Source: Cladopsammia gracilis
Taxonomy: Eukaryota; Cnidaria; Anthozoa; Scleractinia; Dendrophylliidae
Assembly: GCA_022457155.1 (NCBI GenBank)
Contig: JAJGOT010000099.1
Span: 1,427,501-1,491,500, forward strand
Direction: 5' to 3'
Length of the DNA stretch: 64,000 nucleotides
Shown: in pieces, positions 41,695 to 53,330 of the stretch
Numbering within the stretch: the stretch's first letter is position 1
Layout of the letters: the number at the start of each line of letters is the position of its first letter
Notes under the pieces: model-generated
What the model was told of the DNA's origin: nothing
Database searches by the model: none
The model's input: only the letters and a program-made list of their open reading frames with translations
Program-made: the position numbers and the translations under genes

Positions 41695-42290
41695 TTATGA
41701 GTAGAGGTTTGGTTATACATAAACAAGTAAAAATAAACGATAAAACTGAACAACGTTTCGGGGTCGTCATGACGCCATTATCAAGTTCGAAGTGATAAAA
41801 ATTATTATAGAGTCAATGTCAGAAATAGTTCACCAAAGGAAATTAACATAATGTCTGAATATATAATGTCACGCAAATAGTTTTGCTTTAATTGAGTCCG
41901 ATTGGACATTGAGAGGTGGTGTTAACTCTCTAATTAGCAACATTTCGTAAACTAAGCATTGGCAAGCATCTTCTCAACAAACACCGTAATGTCCCTAAAG
42001 ACCTTGACAGACACTTTTCTGTCCTAAAAAAGTGCACGAATAAGTTCGATTGCTTAGTTTACGAAATGTTGCTAATTAGAGAGTTAACACCACCTCTCAA
42101 TGTCCAATCGGACTCAATTAAAGCAAAACTATTTGCGTGACATTATATATTCAGACATTATGTTAATTTCCTTTGGTGAACTATTTCTGACATTGACTCT
42201 ATAATAATTTTTATCACTTCGAACTTGATAATGGCGTCATGACGACCCCGAAACGTTGTTCAGTTTTATCGTTTATTTTTACTTGTTTAT
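41695..42290 (+). mobile_element. 5'-truncated Penelope-like element with inverted 3' end
   Basis: Flanked by an 11-bp target duplication gaatacctttt (41684-41694 and 42291-42301) inside the BTB e 3' region. Two ~240-bp arms (41719-41958 and 42051-42290) are near-perfect inverted repeats around a 92-bp spacer. The plus strand codes for the C-terminal end of a retroelement protein at 41964-42140. The arms carry the 3' UTR with aacaacgtttcggggtcgtc words. Truncation and terminal inversion are common in Penelope-like insertions. Confidence 0.8.
41964..42140 (+). pseudogene. Penelope-like protein C-terminus fragment
   Basis: Reads KHLLNKHRNVPKDLDRHFSV, then KFDCLVYEMLLIRELTPPLN and VQSDSIKAKLFA before the TGA at 42138-42140. 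The E-x-LxI-x-x-L-x-P-x-LN(x)Q pattern is that of the end of the GIY-YIG endonuclease domain. There is no upstream RT. A mirror copy of the last part is encoded on the minus strand by the left arm. Confidence 0.65.
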
Positions 42291-42601
42291 GAATACCTTT
42301 TACATTAAATATTGTGTGTCACACCACTAAGCAAACCAACAATAGAGGTTTTGCAAGGCAGCCATGTTGCATGGCAGGAACAGTGAAAATGTTTTGCATT
42401 AGAAAGAACATTCTTTCCCATAGGGAAAAGAATCTATTGTTCCGCCATATGGAAGGATGCGGTTTGCCTGCTCCCAATGTGACCGGTCAGTTCAAAGTCT
42501 AGGTTTATATTAATAGGATTAATATTCACGTAAAAACGCCGTTGCACGAATTTATGGTAGTTGCACGCTCTGGGATAATGGGCTCCTGGGATATATCATT
42601 G

Positions 42602-42754
42602 CAGGGGCGTAGCTAGCGGGGTCCTGGGGTACCCGTGACCCCACTTTGTGAGATAATTTTAGTAAAACACAGTGTGGATGTCGACATGACAATCTGGTAA
42701 GTACCCTGGGTCTGACACACTGTGACCCCCCTTTGAAAAATCCTAGCTACCCTG
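42602..42754. mobile_element. TIR element with ends caggggcgtagctag
   Basis: Ends caggggcgtagctag and ctagctaccctg are imperfect inverted repeats. cattg flanks both sides (42597-42601 and 42755-42759) as a target duplication. Interior ggtacccgtgaccccac and actgtgacccccc also pair loosely. The caggggcgtag end resembles hAT-type MITEs. It lies 15 bp beyond the stop of BTB e. Confidence 0.7.
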
Positions 42755-42768
42755 CATTGTACAAAAAC

Positions 42769-44073
42769 CTATACAGAAAACAGAAATTCAGGAAACTGAC
42801 CTTCTTCAGCAGTTGTCCTGTTACTATTTACAGTTGAAAATGTAAATGTCACACCAGATACTTGCACAGTATCTAAACCGTAACATCCATAAACAGAGTT
42901 CGGACCAAATATAAACGCTTCAATATGGTACCTACTGTTTTTCTTTAAAAACGCTACAGAGTCAAACAAAACTTCAAATCCATTATAGCTAAAATTTTCG
43001 CACCTCAAAACCTTTGAAGAATATGTTCCTGATTTGGACACTAAAGTTAAATTTTTACTAGTATCCTTCACCTCCAATGTTACTGTGTAGCTGTTGTTCT
43101 CGCCAAACAAACACAGCCCATGTAATGTGATATCTTTGTCAACACTAAAACCAATAACGTCCTTTTCGCAGTCGTAGTAAGTCCAATCAGACGATTTCGT
43201 GATGAAAAACCTGTCACAACGGTGAATGATACTAGGACGTCTTCGAGTCATCGAAAATCCCGTAGGAAAAGTCAGTTTTTAGCTGAAATACTTAAAAAGG
43301 GTGATGATTTCATCTGGAGTAAGAATGTTTTCATCAACAACGACACCAACAAATTCCTTTAGTTTCAACACTGGAAAGCGTATTGATTTGATAATTTCTT
43401 CGCCAAGAATTCTTCTTTTCATTTTACCATCAGCTGCTAAACCTTGCTTTTCACAATGTTTTGTTGCCCACAGATTAACAGCTTTAAACAACTCGACTTC
43501 TTCAATCGTCAGATTGTCTCTTGAGACTACGACCTTAAGTAAGGACTTCTCGATTGTCTCAAATCCATCAGATTTCACAGCCGCTTCTGTCTCATTATCG
43601 ATCACTTTCCAGCATCGATCAATGAGGCTTTTTTCGTCATATATCTGTGCAGTTGGCAGGATGGAGAAAACGTTCGACGGATCTAACTTTTCTTGCAGAT
43701 AATCATTGCATTTATCAGCAAGTGAAGGCACAATGTATTTCTTAGCCAAGTATAGCACTCCCATCACATTACTTCCGCTCAAGTGCACTTCATCGCTGTA
43801 CATGTACCGAAACAACTCCAACAGACTCTCGTACTCACAGTCGGGCAGTTCAATAGAGTCTCTTGTCTCCGCTAGGTCACCGTAAAACATGGCTTTAAAC
43901 GCAGGACTGCCAATCGACAACACAAACTTATGAGCAGGAATCACTTGCTTACTTTCACTTTCGCTCTTTTGAACAACAAACTTCACATCGCTGAGGCGAT
44001 CGTTGTTGAACATAAACTTGGCCCTTTCTCTGATGGTGGGTCTTGTTGTTTGCCAGTTTGTTTCAGTGGACAT
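42769..44073 (-). pseudogene. BTB-BACK-PHR protein (copy e), single nonsense codon
   Basis: From the ATG at 44071-44073 the frame runs 264 codons through BTB and BACK and stops at TAA (43279-43281), where copy c has the Leu codon TTA. The same frame is then open for 9 codons and 160 more to the normal C-terminal stop at 42769-42771 (GQFPEFLFSV). So one base change separates it from a full ~434-residue gene. The second half starts with an in-frame ATG (43249-43251) and could in principle make an isolated PHR domain. The 3' region is heavily disturbed: a TIR element, a Penelope-like insertion and the DIRS element lie there, and the position of the AATAAA signal is altered (near 41655). Probably decaying. 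Confidence 0.88.
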
Positions 44074-44235
44074 ATTTGTTTAGCGGGACGGGTGCAGAGA
44101 GTCGAGATATTTCGTTTTCTTCGCCTCTACAGAGCAGGAAATGAAGACAGCGCCCGATATGTATATCAATTAAGTCCAAGAGGTCACGCAATCCAACCTG
44201 GAAGGAAGAGAGAGGACCCTGGGAACGAGGTTGCA

Positions 44236-44722
44236 CAACGATGGAAGTGTCTAGATTCCATAGCTCAGAAGGAGGTCGGACACCTTATTGAGACTTATAT
44301 AACGGAGTAACTGGTTAGCTTTCAGTTAAGGTTGGGGTTAGCAGTTTATTACTCATGCGCGAAGCGGGATGAGTTAACATTCGCCCTTCGTTTTTCTTCG
44401 TGTCACGATTTTGCATGCAAATTTATGCCCGCATATTTTAAATGTGCTTTTCCGGTTCATAGCTTTGCCATTTACACTTCCTGTTTTGGTGACTTCCGGC
44501 TACTCTCTTTTCCGGTAAAACAACGTGACTGAAGTGTCACGACAGCATCTCCTACAACCCTACTTACATAACTCATCTTCACGTTAGGTATATATAACAG
44601 TCAGAAGAATCACTGGCTTCATTGTGGTACGGCCTTCATTTCAATAGTAAACAACGTGGTTTGCAGGAACGATTCAGGTTTTGTTCCTTATGTCGCTATG
44701 TTTATTATATTCCTTTAGAGTG
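44236..44722. other. Non-coding stretch upstream of BTB e
   Basis: Starts with the ggaccctgggaacgaggttg word shared by other BTB upstream regions. Beyond it no homology to the other units and no gene is seen. Confidence 0.4.
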
Positions 44723-45129
44723 CTAAAGTGTGACGTCACAAAAAACTTAAATTTGTGAAATTACAATACATTACAAATTTTATTAACACTCCCCAAAGAG
44801 GCTTTTCGGGATTATGGGATTTGATTAGATATTCGGAAAGGACATGACGAAAAATGCCCGCTTGCCAAAAATCAGCATCTTCTTGCAATTTGGGAGTGAG
44901 ATATTGGCCCTTTTTTGCTTTGATGACTCCATACAAAACGTAATGAATCCAGGCAATATTAGAAGGATTTGTAAGGGGCCATCAGAGCATAACGGTGCCA
45001 ATATCTCACCCCCAAATTGCAATAAGAAGCTGATTTTTGGCAAGCGGGCCTTTTTAGTCATGCCCTTTCGAATATCTAATCAAATCCCATAATTTCACAA
45101 ATTTAGGTTTTGTGATGTCATCACTTTAG
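44723..45129. mobile_element. Foldback element, ~407 bp
   Basis: Left ctaaagtgtgacgtcac and right gtgatgtcatcactttag are inverted. Arms continue through ttgattagatattcg, cgcttgccaaaaatcagc and tgcaatttgggagtgagata with their complements. The left arm has about 50 extra bases (44762-44813). A 15-bp direct word ttatgtcgctatgtt flanks at 44688 and 45137. Confidence 0.75.
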
Positions 45130-45515
45130 TTGTCTGTTATGTCGCTATGTTGTGTTGTTCACAATGGTGACATAAAACATCGATAAAAGTTGTGTTTTGC
45201 ATTTGCGTGACCCCGCCGTTTTGTTGCAAGTGCGAACCAGGCTTAGAAGAAGGTGAATTTTGAGCTTTGAAACCCTCTGCGTCCAACACCCCACTCTCCT
45301 CTCCTTCCAATGCTGTCCCCATCGGTAAGGTAGATGAACATTACCTATCGCATTTGGAACGAGCAAAATATATGCGCAAGCCTTATGCACTGGTCAGCAG
45401 AATTACCAAGAAAAATTTACAGCTGATGGATGGGAGGAAGGACGGAGTAAAAATTTGCATATTTGTCCCCATCTGCTATAGCTCGTTCACTATACTTCGC
45501 GTATTCACGAGTTAA
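45130..45515. other. Non-coding stretch
   Basis: No gene or recognisable repeat seen apart from the flanking word described for the foldback element. Confidence 0.35.
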
Positions 45516-45700
45516 CAATAATGAAAGTGATCGTATATCACGAGCGTGGGGACAAAGAAACAAAATCGACCCGACGGGAATCGAGCCCATGCCGCGGGTC
45601 TCCGTGAGTCCTCGTTGGCTCAATGGGTTGAATGTCTGGCAGGTTATCATAAGGCATCGGCTTGATTCTCGTCGGGAGTTCGTGACATACGATCACCTTC
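45516..45700. mobile_element. Head-to-head pair of tRNA-derived SINE fragments
   Basis: The plus strand at about 45612-45690 has an A-box-like ttggctcaatgggttgaatg and B-box-like ggcttgattctcgtcggga. The minus strand at about 45520-45600 has ggctcgattcccgtcgggtc and an identical downstream word (cgtgatatacgatcactttc against cgtgacatacgatcaccttc). The two lie inverted with heads together. The acceptor arms do not pair, so they are not tRNA genes. Confidence 0.6.
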
Positions 45701-45785
45701 ATATTTACAAAGTTATTCTGTCTCAAACGTAAATCAAACAGAAATAATGCGAGCGGGAAAGCAAAACAAAGGTGACTAGATTCTT

Positions 45786-45865
45786 TTGGCCAGCGCCATG
45801 GATCACGTGATTTGATTCGCTGGCCAAAAGGATCGCAGTTCTGGGGACGCGATCCTTTTGCAAAA
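45786..45865 (+). repeat. Dispersed repeat copy
   Basis: ggccagcgccatggatcacg, tcgctggccaaaaggatcgc and agttctggggacgcgatcc match the 1206-1290 family. Directly after it (45865-45902) are 38-40 bp (aataatgaaagctttcatct) also found inside both large duplication copies at about 1884 and 47436. Confidence 0.6.
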
Positions 45866-46208
45866 TAATGAAAGCTTTCATCTTGAAAAATTATTTTGAA
45901 AGGACATTTCTTTTCATGTGGCGCTGACGGACTCGGATGGCCAAGACTTAAAACGACGCACTCTCTCCAGACACTTTGTCTTTTTGCATTTCTTTCTTCT
46001 CAACATACCTCCAAAGAAGAACCCTCGAGTTATTGTAAAATCGAGCTGAATAGGAGCCCTGGTCTTACACAACTTCATAAGAGGTGTTAATAGGCGTTTT
46101 AACGTGAATGTTTATGTTTAGGGGCGGGGAAAAGGCTTCTTAAAACCCGCCGAATTTCATTTTAAGGTTGCAGGAATGCCGTTGTGGTTATAGAACGTAT
46201 TTGCTATG

Positions 46209-46956
46209 GAGCGTTTACCATTTGTATGGATAAACTGGTTGTTCCGGTAGAAAAACAAATGGAACTGTTCATCCCAACGGAAATTTTCCGGGAAAAAGGT
46301 AATACCTTTCAAAGTATTTCCATTTTCTCGTTTTCACCGGAACGACCGGAATTTTCTGTACCATTTGTTCGCATCACTAGTACCAGGTTTCTTCGCGAAA
46401 TCAGGAAGCTCGAAGATGGCGGATCACTTCGAAGAAGGAAATTTACTCCGAGTTTATTCCTGTGAAAATTGCCACTTTTCATCGATTATATTGAAATATT
46501 TCCTACAGCATGACTGCAAAATTACAGGTGGATGGACATTTTTGACTGCGGGTAGTTGTTTCACTTTAACTTTTACGAATCGTGCTTGCTGCATGCTTGT
46601 CATGGGATAGCGATTCGCATAACTGAAGTTGTCGTACGTAGCAAAGAATCGGAGCTGGAATACTAGCGTAAACTTGAGCGAATACGTAAATAAATTAATG
46701 ATTGTTCTGGTAAAATTGGAGAATTGTAGCAGCGCTTGAAAGCGTACAAACGCGTTCTAGGGTAAGCTTATAAAAGTATTTGCTTGCCTGTTAATCTTTC
46801 CCGCCGTCAGTTTGTTTTTCACTACCAGTGCCTCTCGGCATTCGGTAAAATACAAATGGCACAGGTCATTCCTGTTCCGTTTGCTTCAGTAAGGAAAGTC
46901 CAGTACCATTTGTCGGAAAATTCTAACCGGAAGTTTCATTCAAATGGTAAGCGCTC
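46209..46956. mobile_element. Possible TIR element, ~750 bp
   Basis: Ends gagcgtttaccatttg and caaatggtaagcgctc are inverted repeats. Related words (accatttgt, cggaaaatt, ccggaa) recur inside near 46265-46370 and 46900-46930. No transposase frame. The open frame at 46184-46465 is compositionally part of the repeat. Confidence 0.4.
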
Positions 46957-47208
46957 ATGCACTCGGCGTCATTCTTGGGTCAGGTTTTTAAAATAAATTT
47001 GTTATTGGTTCTCGTCGTTTTCTTTTTGTTCAAGCAATTAACAATCGGAAATATCTCCCTTAAGTTATTCAGTCATAGCTTGTGGTAGAAAAACAAAAGA
47101 TGTGCACGGTTGCGGTTTTAGTACTTTCCACATTTTTTTGTGACTTTTTCAATTTGTTATTGCCATTGAAATCTCAAGATTTCATAACCAGTCCCTCGAC
47201 TACTAGGT
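46957..47208. other. Short non-coding stretch before copy B
   Basis: Nothing recognised. Homology to copy A begins at about 47209. Confidence 0.4.
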
Positions 47209-47658
47209 ATGTTCGAAACCAACCTCTCCCGGCCAACTGAACAGGAATAATTATGCAAGGCACAGTTGGTGTTATAATTATGCAAGGCAGATGGTCAATT
47301 CATCCAGGGTGTTTTGTTCATTTTTAGGTTTTTTTCTAAACGACTAATCCGCTTTTTTATAATTACTGAACAAATTATGTTAATCCTTCTTAACCTTTAC
47401 AATATACAACGGACGGAAATACAGCTCAATACAAAATAATGAAAGCTTTTATCTTGAAAAATTATTTTGAAATTTTATTTTAATACCATTGGCTTTGAAC
47501 ATCTATTTTCCTGCTTCATCCCCTCACGGTTTATTTTCTCCCAGCCCAATTCTGCTACAATTTCCATTGCTTTTTTTTTATCGATCTCCCGATTATTAAT
47601 TAATTTCATGGTCGATTATCAATCAAGAGCATGCAAGCATGATCGGACGCACTAAGCC

Positions 47659-47833
47659 TAAAGCCTGGCTTTCATATGATCGCTGCAATCGCTTCGATCG
47701 CTGAAAAAACGTTCAGCGCTTGTAACGATATGAAAACCATCTCCAGCTATCACATCGATCATATGGAAACCGGTCAACGCAACGATCACTCAACGTTTTT
47801 TGTAGCAATCGTAGCGATCGAAACCATGCTTTA
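47659..47833. mobile_element. TIR element, copy B equivalent of 2101-2283
   Basis: taaagcctggctttcatatg at the left and a gaaaccatgcttta right end. Slightly diverged from its copy A partner. Confidence 0.6.
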
Positions 47834-48293
47834 TATATATCAAACAAGACAGTATTTCAGTGGCTAGCTAGTTAAATAAGAGAAGGTCCTGCAGCCGATC
47901 ACCAGATGAAAGGATGTTAACTGACGTTTTCGCACCCTAACAACACCTGACGTTTTCAAGAGAATGAAAAATGCTATTTTTGGTTCTCAGAAAATGCAAC
48001 TAAAAATTTCCGGAGGCAAATAGCTCCCTTAAAAATTCTTTGAAATCATACTTGATGCTAACTTTTTCGTAGAGATAGATTTTGTTCTTAATGATTTCGG
48101 CCTGTTGATCATGAATTTTCTACTAAGGCATCTGTCTGAACAGATGGTCAAAAAGTTGTAGCTGACGCACATATCCCTTTATCAAAACAAAACATACTGA
48201 CTTTCTTCAGCACACGAGCAAGTAAATTTGCCAAGAAATGAAAAATTGTTAAGAGAAATGTACCCGCGTGCATCTCCGTATTTGATTATAACT

Positions 48294-49293
48294 TTATCTA
48301 GCTACCAACGCTTTACACTGTACAAAAATTCTGTGAAAACCTTCTCGAAATGCTCCGTTAAACGCGGCGTAAACAAACACATTCACAGCGGTGTTCAAAT
48401 AAATCATGCATACAGCAGTCTTAGACAAGTATAAAGGAACTTTCAAGTTAGCTAACGTTTCAATGACATCTATAATTGTTATTGGAGCGACGAGGACTAA
48501 AAATACACACACCAGAACTGCAACCATTCTTGCTTTTTTTCGCTGTCGGAAGACCGAATCCAGACTCTGTTTTCGCGCGTTCTCCGACGCGTCAATGTTA
48601 TAATTAGCATGAAGGCTTCTGTGTAAATCGTAGATTTTCTGTAGATGCCAATAACTTTTCTTTAGCAGATAACAGTTTATAGGGACAACAATCAGAATTG
48701 GTACTAGGCAGAATGCAATTGTAAAAGACATAACTGCGGATTTAGAGAGAGTTTCCGATAAAAGGCAAATGTTCGAGGTTTTAAATGCTACCGCTTTGTT
48801 TGTTTGTTCTTTTCCCTGATTCACTAATCCTACTCCACTAAACAGAGAAATAGCAAACACTCCCATAATAGTCCAAAAGGCAACAATGACAAATATAATC
48901 GCACGTTTCGACGCATGTTTTTCGTATAAAAATGGAAATCTGACGGCTATGAAACGATCGAACGAAATCAGCACGATGTTAAGCCTTGAAACGCCATCGA
49001 ACAAAACGGTGAACGCGATGACGATATTGCAAGGTACCATCGCGGTTTTCGAGGTAGATATCTCTTCCAGCAATCGCAGTGGAATCGCAATGGTTGCGAC
49101 GAAGAAGTCAGAAACGGCCAAACTGAAAACAATGCAGTTCGTCTTCGTCCGCAAGTTTTGGTTGGCAAAGATGGACAAAATAACCATAACATTTGTCAGT
49201 GCTCCTGTTACGGAGATAAACGACATGAAAGTAAACAAATGCAGTTCTCCCGGTCAGTGAAGTGAAACTCTCGACTTGGCTGGAGTTGTTCAT
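48294..49293 (-). pseudogene. GPCR type I, copy B, 1-bp frameshift in TM1
   Basis: Nearly identical to 4305-5300. The ATG is retained at 49291-49293, but one extra A at about 49233-49235 (gtaaacaaatgc against gtaacaaatgc) shifts the frame inside TM1, after TSLTGRTAFV. The rest, from MSFISVTGALTNVMVI to the C-terminus, is open and well conserved with only a few substitutions (one extra Gln near residue 159). The next in-frame ATG (49226) would begin inside TM1 and omit the N-terminus, so a functional receptor is doubtful unless the extra base is a sequencing error. Confidence 0.85.
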
Positions 49294-52019
49294 TGTGATG
49301 ATTTTTATGTAGTCATTTTTAACACCACAGCCTTGTTAAATTCTCTCCTCCTTTAAATAGCGACTAAATTTATAGAATTATCTCCGAAAATCCTTGTTTT
49401 AATTAACCACCGAGAGTTGTTTTCTTGCATAAAAAGCTTAGCCGTCTTGACAAGAAAACCACTTGAAGCCTGACTTAGACTGCAATCAATGCCTAAACGA
49501 GTCTGCTATTCAGTAAGAGCGGAGTAACTTAAGCTGATTTCCACGACAATCTGATAATGTTTTTGCATAAATATATGCGTGGTTTATATTACTGCCATTT
49601 AAGTTTGTATTTTTCATTTTATCGTTTCTACACCTGCGCTTAACTGTCCATTAACGATGTTGAACAGTCATCTTGTCCGAAAAAAGCAGCCATGTTATAC
49701 GCGATCCGATTGGTCGAGAGGTATGTTTTTATGAAAAATTTACATGCTGACTTATGAAACTAGAAACGTGCTGCTATTCAGGGTAGTGAATTAAATAAAG
49801 CAGAACTTACAAAACCATATCTTGTGTATCAAATTTTAGCCTTTCTAAGGATGTCTGATTAGAATTGTCATTGAGAGATGTATATTTCCAAAAGATAAAT
49901 TACAGACATTACACTGCAGTTAACTCATGACATCATGGTTACCATAACAACGCACACTTTGCGTGAGACTGACCGACCCTGCGTGTCTTGCACCTGCACT
50001 GTGCACGGACTTAGCGTGAAATTGAAGCCATCAAGTTTGCAATTTTTAAATCTTGTTCATTTTTCTTTTACTTAATTTTAACAAAAAGATCCAATATGTT
50101 TGGGAGGCGGAGCAAGTAAATAGACGGAACTTTAGAACGGAAATCAGAACGGAATACCAAGCTTGTCAATATCGAAGAAAAATAGCCTACAGCAGAAGAC
50201 GAACATATCAAGTCAAAAGTCATCAAATGTTTTCAAAAATTATATTTGAAATCTTGACGAGTGCAGTAGCTGGCCAACTGGCCAAACTAGAAACCATTAC
50301 GGAAGCATTGTTTCTTCAAATGTGGCTAAACAAGGAAACATTTAATTTGTTTTGGAAGCAATTTAAAATTTGCGTCCGCGAAGTAAAATGCTTTTGACTC
50401 AGAATTCAATAATATTTCTTCCAATCGGAGAAGCAAGATTTGTGTCCACAACATATGTTTCTCGGGCAAATAAACTGGGAAACATTTGCGTCCGCAACAA
50501 TGTCTCCGCAACTATGTTTTCTAGTTTGGCCAGCCCTAAGATATTTTCAACGTGATAAATGGTTACTTAATTAAAACCGTAACTGAATGTAAGTAATACC
50601 CTCGGGCTCCTTTTTGGAATTTGGCAACTTAGCCGCTCAACTTCATTCAGGGGTTTTGCTGGCATTCAAAGTCGGTGTTATTCAACAATTTTGCCGTTTT
50701 TAATCGATCATATTTCCTTAAATATTGCACGAAAAGAACTAGCTAGAAATTGCACAGATTACTGAGTTTAACGACCTCTTTCAAGACTTTCAACTTTTGA
50801 AATCAATTCGTATTTAGCAATGAAACAAAATGCAAACAATGGCGTCAGCAAAGATTAGCCTATTGAACGAGCAATCGCAGTAGCGGATGCCTGCGGGAAG
50901 GCTTGACAGAGGACGCAAAGGACCAAGGGAAGGCTCAACGCCCTTCCCATGCTCCCTTTCGCCTCTGAAAACTGTCTGACGTGACGTCTCGCGTTTTATG
51001 AATAGTTTTGCTCCTATGTGGTGAAGACGAGGCTTTTACTGATTGCATGGTGGTAAACGGCATATAATGGACAGTCCTACGCGGCGGCTTTTTTTGCATA
51101 GCGAAACACACAAAAAGACTCAAAAGGGCCGACATCAATCTGCGCGAAGACCTCACCCATTTTCTTTGCGTCACGCGCGAAAGGGATGCAATGTCTGCGT
51201 AACACCGTTGATTGTCGTGTACCAGTATCCTGCTTTTTCTCCAGGATCCAGGGACTGCACTCTGATTGGATGCTTGACAGTAGGCATTGTTAGTAACAAC
51301 TCTGATTGGCTATCGTTCTCATAATTATGATTGGCTATCATTCTTGAAACGACTTTTGGCATATATACCTTTTGAAATTAGATGGAAAAAATTGGACGAT
51401 ATCAAAACGTAGCGAGGTTTTCAACAGTTGTAAGCCTAACCAGACTTGCTTGAATCCTGGTAGGCACAGGGAAAACGTGCAACAAGCACCGTAGACGCGA
51501 GTTTCTAGGGGGTCCACTGGAAAAAAAATTGATTTTACCCTCTAAAACGCCATTTCCTGCAATCGAAAATTGTTTGGAAATTCGATATAACGTAAGTAAC
51601 CAACCAACCAGAAGACCAAAATGTTCTTTATTTCAGTAATCTCTACGCTACAGATATATCAAATATTTCAGTCAAACGGAAGAGCCTTGGTTCACATGAA
51701 AAAGCTCATAAAACTGTCGCTTTACTAGAGTAACTGAGATATCGGGACTACTAAGGGTGGTTAAAATGGCAAACGTTTCTGTTGCCATATGAGAAAGAGG
51801 AACTATTGGCCGTCTATTAAGTGCTATCTTTATAATTTTATTGGAAAAAACTGACCTTTTGAATGCCATTTACAGTAGAAATTGTAATGCACACCATCAT
51901 GAAGCCAGCCAACAAAAGCGAGCTCTTGAAGTAACAACAGCAAACTGTGATTAATCGGAGCTACAAGGGTCGTTATTTTATACTTTTTCCCTGAGGGTGT
52001 ATCGAAATTAAAAAAAAAA
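49294..52019. other. Intergenic region, copy B
   Basis: Collinear with 5301-8171. It includes the TIR element equivalent to 6289-6544 (about 50280-50533) and lacks the one at 6875-7027. The probable BTB f AATAAA (tttatt) is at about 51836-51841. No gene. Confidence 0.6.
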
Positions 52020-53330
52020 CTATACAGAAAACAGAAATTCAGGAAACTGACCAAAGCCAGCATTTGTTCTCTTTCTACTTACAGTGAAAAATGTGAATGT
52101 CACACCAGATACTTCCACAGTAGTACATAAGCGATTATACCCATATCCAGATGCGGGACCAGATATAAGCGCTTCAATTTGGTACCTAGTGTTCTCTTTT
52201 AAAAAAGCTATAGAGTCAAAGAAAACTTCTAATCCATAATAGCTATAATGTTGGCATTTCAAAAGCTTTGAAGAATATGCTCCTGATTTGGACACCAGAG
52301 TTAAATTATTACTAGCATCCTTCACTTCCAATGTTACTGTGTAGTTGTTGTTCTCACTGCCAAACAAACACAGCCCATGTAATGTGATGTCTTTGTCCAC
52401 CCTAAAACCAATAACGTCTTTATCACCGTCGACGTAAGTCCAATCGCACGATTCCATGATGTTAAACCTGTCACAACGGTGAATGACACAAGAACGTCTT
52501 CGAGTCGCCGAAAACCCCGTAGGAGAAGTCAAATTTGAGCTGAAAAATTTAACAAGAGTGATGATTTCATCTGGAGTAAGAATTTTTGCATCAAGAACGA
52601 CACCAGCAAATTCCTCTTGTTCCATCACTGGAAAGCGTATTGCTTTAATAATGTGTTCGCCAAGGATTCTTCTTTTCATTTCACCCTCAGCTGCTAAACC
52701 TTGCTTTTCACATTGTTTTGTTGCCCACAGATCAACAGCTTTAAACAACTCCACCTCTTCAATCGTCAGAGTGTCTCTCGAGACTACTACTTCAAGTAAG
52801 GACTTCTCAATTGTCTCAAATCCATCCGATTTCACAGCTGTTTCTGTCTGTTTCTCGATCACTTTCCAGCATCGATCAACGAGGCTTTTCTCTTCATATT
52901 TCTGTGCAACTGGCAGGATGGAGAAAACGTTTGACGGACCTAACTTATTTTTAAGATAATCCATGCATTTATCAGCAAGAGAAGGCACCATATACTTCTT
53001 AGCCAAATAAAGAACTCCTATCGCATTACCTCCGCTCAAGTTTACTTCATCGCTGTACATATAACGAAACAACTCCAACAGACTCTCGTACTCACAGTCA
53101 GGTAGTTCAACAGAGTCTCCAGTCTCCGCTAGCCCACCGTAAAACATGGCTTCAAACACAGGACTGCCAGTCGACAGCACAAACTTGTGAGCAGGAATAA
53201 CCTGCTTACTTTCACTTTCGCTGTTTTGAACAACAAACTTCATGTCGCTGAGGCGATCATTGTTGAACAAAAACTTGGCTCTTTCTCTGATGGTGGGTCT
53301 TGTTGTTTGCCAGTTTGCTTCAGTGGACAT
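52020..53330 (-). CDS. BTB-BACK-PHR domain protein (copy f), intact
   Basis: 436 residues, ATG at 53328-53330, no introns. It differs from copy a by only two residues noticed: Thr for Ile in VLS(I/T)GSPVF, and Arg for Gln in the A-T-(Q/R)-RRS segment before the PHR domain. The latter gives the arginine also seen in copies c, e and g, so copy a carries the derived state there. Domain layout as in copy a: BTB about 24-128, BACK about 133-235, PHR about 285-436. The 5' leader and 3' UTR are conserved with copy a as well. Likely Cul3 adaptor by family. It is the copy B counterpart of BTB a. Confidence 0.92.
   Translation of the reverse strand: MSTEANWQTTRPTIRERAKFLFNNDRLSDMKFVVQNSESESKQVIPAHKFVLSTGSPVFEAMFYGGLAETGDSVELPDCEYESLLELFRYMYSDEVNLSGGNAIGVLYLAKKYMVPSLADKCMDYLKNKLGPSNVFSILPVAQKYEEKSLVDRCWKVIEKQTETAVKSDGFETIEKSLLEVVVSRDTLTIEEVELFKAVDLWATKQCEKQGLAAEGEMKRRILGEHIIKAIRFPVMEQEEFAGVVLDAKILTPDEIITLVKFFSSNLTSPTGFSATRRRSCVIHRCDRFNIMESCDWTYVDGDKDVIGFRVDKDITLHGLCLFGSENNNYTVTLEVKDASNNLTLVSKSGAYSSKLLKCQHYSYYGLEVFFDSIAFLKENTRYQIEALISGPASGYGYNRLCTTVEVSGVTFTFFTVSRKRTNAGFGQFPEFLFSV

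Noticed and set aside
45612..45690. tRNA gene
   Set aside because: Box-like words only; an inverted partner next to it shows a SINE origin.
46184..46465. 93-codon frame as a gene
   Set aside because: Composed of repeat words (accatttgt, ccggaa) of a probable TIR element; no domain.
52483..52959. 158-codon plus-strand frame with paralogs at the other BTB loci
   Set aside because: Exactly antisense to the BTB/BACK coding region and conserved only because the sense frame is; no start-side or domain support.
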